Position numbers and translations under genes: made by a program | DNA from: Niveispirillum fermenti | Lineage (GTDB): Bacteria > Pseudomonadota > Alphaproteobacteria > Azospirillales > Azospirillaceae | DNA length: 64,000 bases | Assembly: GCF_048066175.1 (NCBI RefSeq) | Contig: NZ_JBLTXA010000002.1 | Span: forward strand, 186,001-250,000 | Reading direction: 5' to 3' | The notes under the pieces: model-generated | The model's input: only the letters and a program-made list of their open reading frames with translations | Told to the model about the DNA's origin: nothing | Databases searched by the model: none | Shown: piece by piece, positions 63,049 through 64,000 of the stretch | How the letters are laid out: the number at the start of each line of letters is the position of its first letter | Numbering within the stretch: position 1 is the stretch's first letter

Positions 63049-64000
63049 CTAATTGATGGCTGACGGATCCACACGCACCAGCGTCTTGCCAAGGTTGTTG
63101 CCCTGAAGCAGGCGGTCGAACTGCTGGGGGGCCGTGTCGATCCCCTCGCTGACATCGCGCAGTTCGACCAGACGGCCAGCCTTGATATGCGGCGTGGCAA
63201 ATGCCACCCATTCGGCCAGGCGCGGGAAGAAATCATAAACAACCAGACCCAACATATGGGCCCGCTTGCCGATGATGGTGCCGATGGGCATGGTCGGGCG
63301 CGGCCCGTCGGCATGGTAATGTTCGGCCAGGCCGCACAGAACCACGCGCCCGTAAATCCGCAAGCTGGACAGAACCGGCAGCAGGACCGAGGCGCCGACA
63401 TTCTCGAAATGCACGCTGGGGCCGCCGCCCGTCGCCGCCGTCAGCGCCTTGATCCAGTCCGGCTGCCGATAGTCGATGCAGTCGTCAAACCCATAGACAT
63501 CGCGGGCCTGTGCGCATTTTTCCGGCCCGCCGGCAATGCCCACCGCGCGGGCGCCCAGGATCTTCGCCAACTGGCCCGCAGTGCCGCCCACCGCCCCGGC
63601 CGCAGCGTCGATGGTGAAAACATCGCCCTGGGAAACGCGGGCAAGCTGGGTAACACCGGCCCAGGCCGTCAGACCCGGCGTGCCCAACAGACCCAGATGC
63701 ACAGCCAGACCAAGGGACGGATCGACCTTGCGGGCGCCTGCCGCATCCATCATTCCGAACTCGCCCCAGCCGGCCTGACCGACGACATGGTCGCCCTTGG
63801 CAAAACGGCTGTCACCGGAAGCCACCACCTCGGCCACGCAATAGCCGGGCAGCGGTTCCCCCGCGTCGGGATGCGGTTCCCCCATATGCTGCCCGCGGAT
63901 GGCCTGGCCCAGATAAGGGTCAAAGGTCAAATAAAGGATACGAACCAGCAGCTTCCCATCGCCCGGATGATCGGGCACGATACGTTCCACGATCTCGAAA
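63049..64000 (-). CDS. Medium-chain NADP-dependent oxidoreductase (CurA/PTGR-like), 5' end outside window
   Basis: About 317 codons are visible; the N-terminus lies beyond the right edge and the frame is open to base 64000. LTFDPYLGQAIRG, GTPGLTAWAGVTQLARVSQG, VFTIDAAAGAVGGTAGQLAKI, GIAGGPEKCAQARDVYGFD and VHFENVGASVLL define a zinc-free MDR reductase. TAG stop at 63051-63049, 122 bp before the TonB receptor start on the same strand. Paralogue of the gene at 57383. Confidence 0.93.
   Translation of the reverse strand, partial: FEIVERIVPDHPGDGKLLVRILYLTFDPYLGQAIRGQHMGEPHPDAGEPLPGYCVAEVVASGDSRFAKGDHVVGQAGWGEFGMMDAAGARKVDPSLGLAVHLGLLGTPGLTAWAGVTQLARVSQGDVFTIDAAAGAVGGTAGQLAKILGARAVGIAGGPEKCAQARDVYGFDDCIDYRQPDWIKALTAATGGGPSVHFENVGASVLLPVLSSLRIYGRVVLCGLAEHYHADGPRPTMPIGTIIGKRAHMLGLVVYDFFPRLAEWVAFATPHIKAGRLVELRDVSEGIDTAPQQFDRLLQGNNLGKTLVRVDPSAIN

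Overview
The window is chromosomal DNA from a GC-rich Gram-negative bacterium, most likely an alphaproteobacterium of the Rhodospirillales/Azospirillaceae type. This placement is inferred from high GC, dense ATGA-overlapping operons, an LptD outer-membrane assembly protein, a TonB receptor, an RNase J and a stand-alone seven-gene Mrp operon; no rRNA or other marker gene is present to prove it. I see no tRNA or rRNA gene, insertion sequence, prophage, integrase or CRISPR array. The DNA is coding almost throughout. The largest exception is an 860-bp gap (3359-4222) with an AT-rich core.

Layout. 1-3358 (minus): a valine/branched-chain acyl-CoA degradation operon (mmsA, acyl-CoA dehydrogenase, enoyl-CoA hydratase cut by the left edge). 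4223-9423 (plus): an XRE regulator with a degenerate S24-like sensor domain, a class-III aminotransferase, a glutamine-synthetase-like ligase and a YjbH-type outer-membrane protein. 9424-11579 (minus): an OmpR/EnvZ-type two-component system. 11770-15255: YbaK deacylase, GAF-GGDEF diguanylate cyclase and FadD-like acyl-CoA ligase. 15494-21315 (minus): complete mrp/mnhABCDEFG Na+/H+ antiporter operon. 21542-27105: a 42-residue His-rich membrane microprotein, an alpha/beta hydrolase, a DEAD-box helicase coupled to a lone Lrp/AsnC ligand-binding domain, a glutathione peroxidase, a lipoprotein and an isochorismatase-like hydrolase. 27145-33556: envelope genes (LptD, a YdbH-like AsmA-type protein) and two cyclophilins. 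33705-40614: an ABC-2 exporter, an Ada-AraC-AlkA fusion that lacks the glycosylase domain, a PEP-mutase-family lyase, a DMT exporter and RNase J. 40806-43932 (minus): uxaC-kduI-kduD for uronate/pectin breakdown. 44338-46866 (plus): metNIQ.

46912-64000 is the accessory-looking part. A LeuC-like/LeuD-like isomerase, a class III CoA-transferase and an HMG-CoA-lyase-like enzyme form one operon that reads as a route from a C5 branched dicarboxylate through (R)-citramalyl-CoA to acetyl-CoA and pyruvate. Next come an aldehyde dehydrogenase, a nitrilase-fold protein lacking the catalytic Cys and Lys, an MFS transporter with a DUF1330-type protein, an orphan ABC-2 permease and a two-domain VOC protein. 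The window ends with an operon of TonB receptor, glutathione transferase, alpha/beta hydrolase without Ser or His at the catalytic positions, an uncharacterised protein and a medium-chain reductase, preceded by a second medium-chain reductase cut by the right edge. Together this looks like uptake and breakdown of an unidentified hydrophobic compound. No transcription regulator lies in this 17-kb part, although several clean palindromes sit in its promoter gaps.

The oddities most worth following are the citramalate-type operon, the enzymes with lost catalytic residues (53 and 60 kb), the domain-deleted AlkA fusion (36 kb), the His-rich microprotein (21.6 kb) and the XRE-aminotransferase-GS-YjbH neighbourhood.
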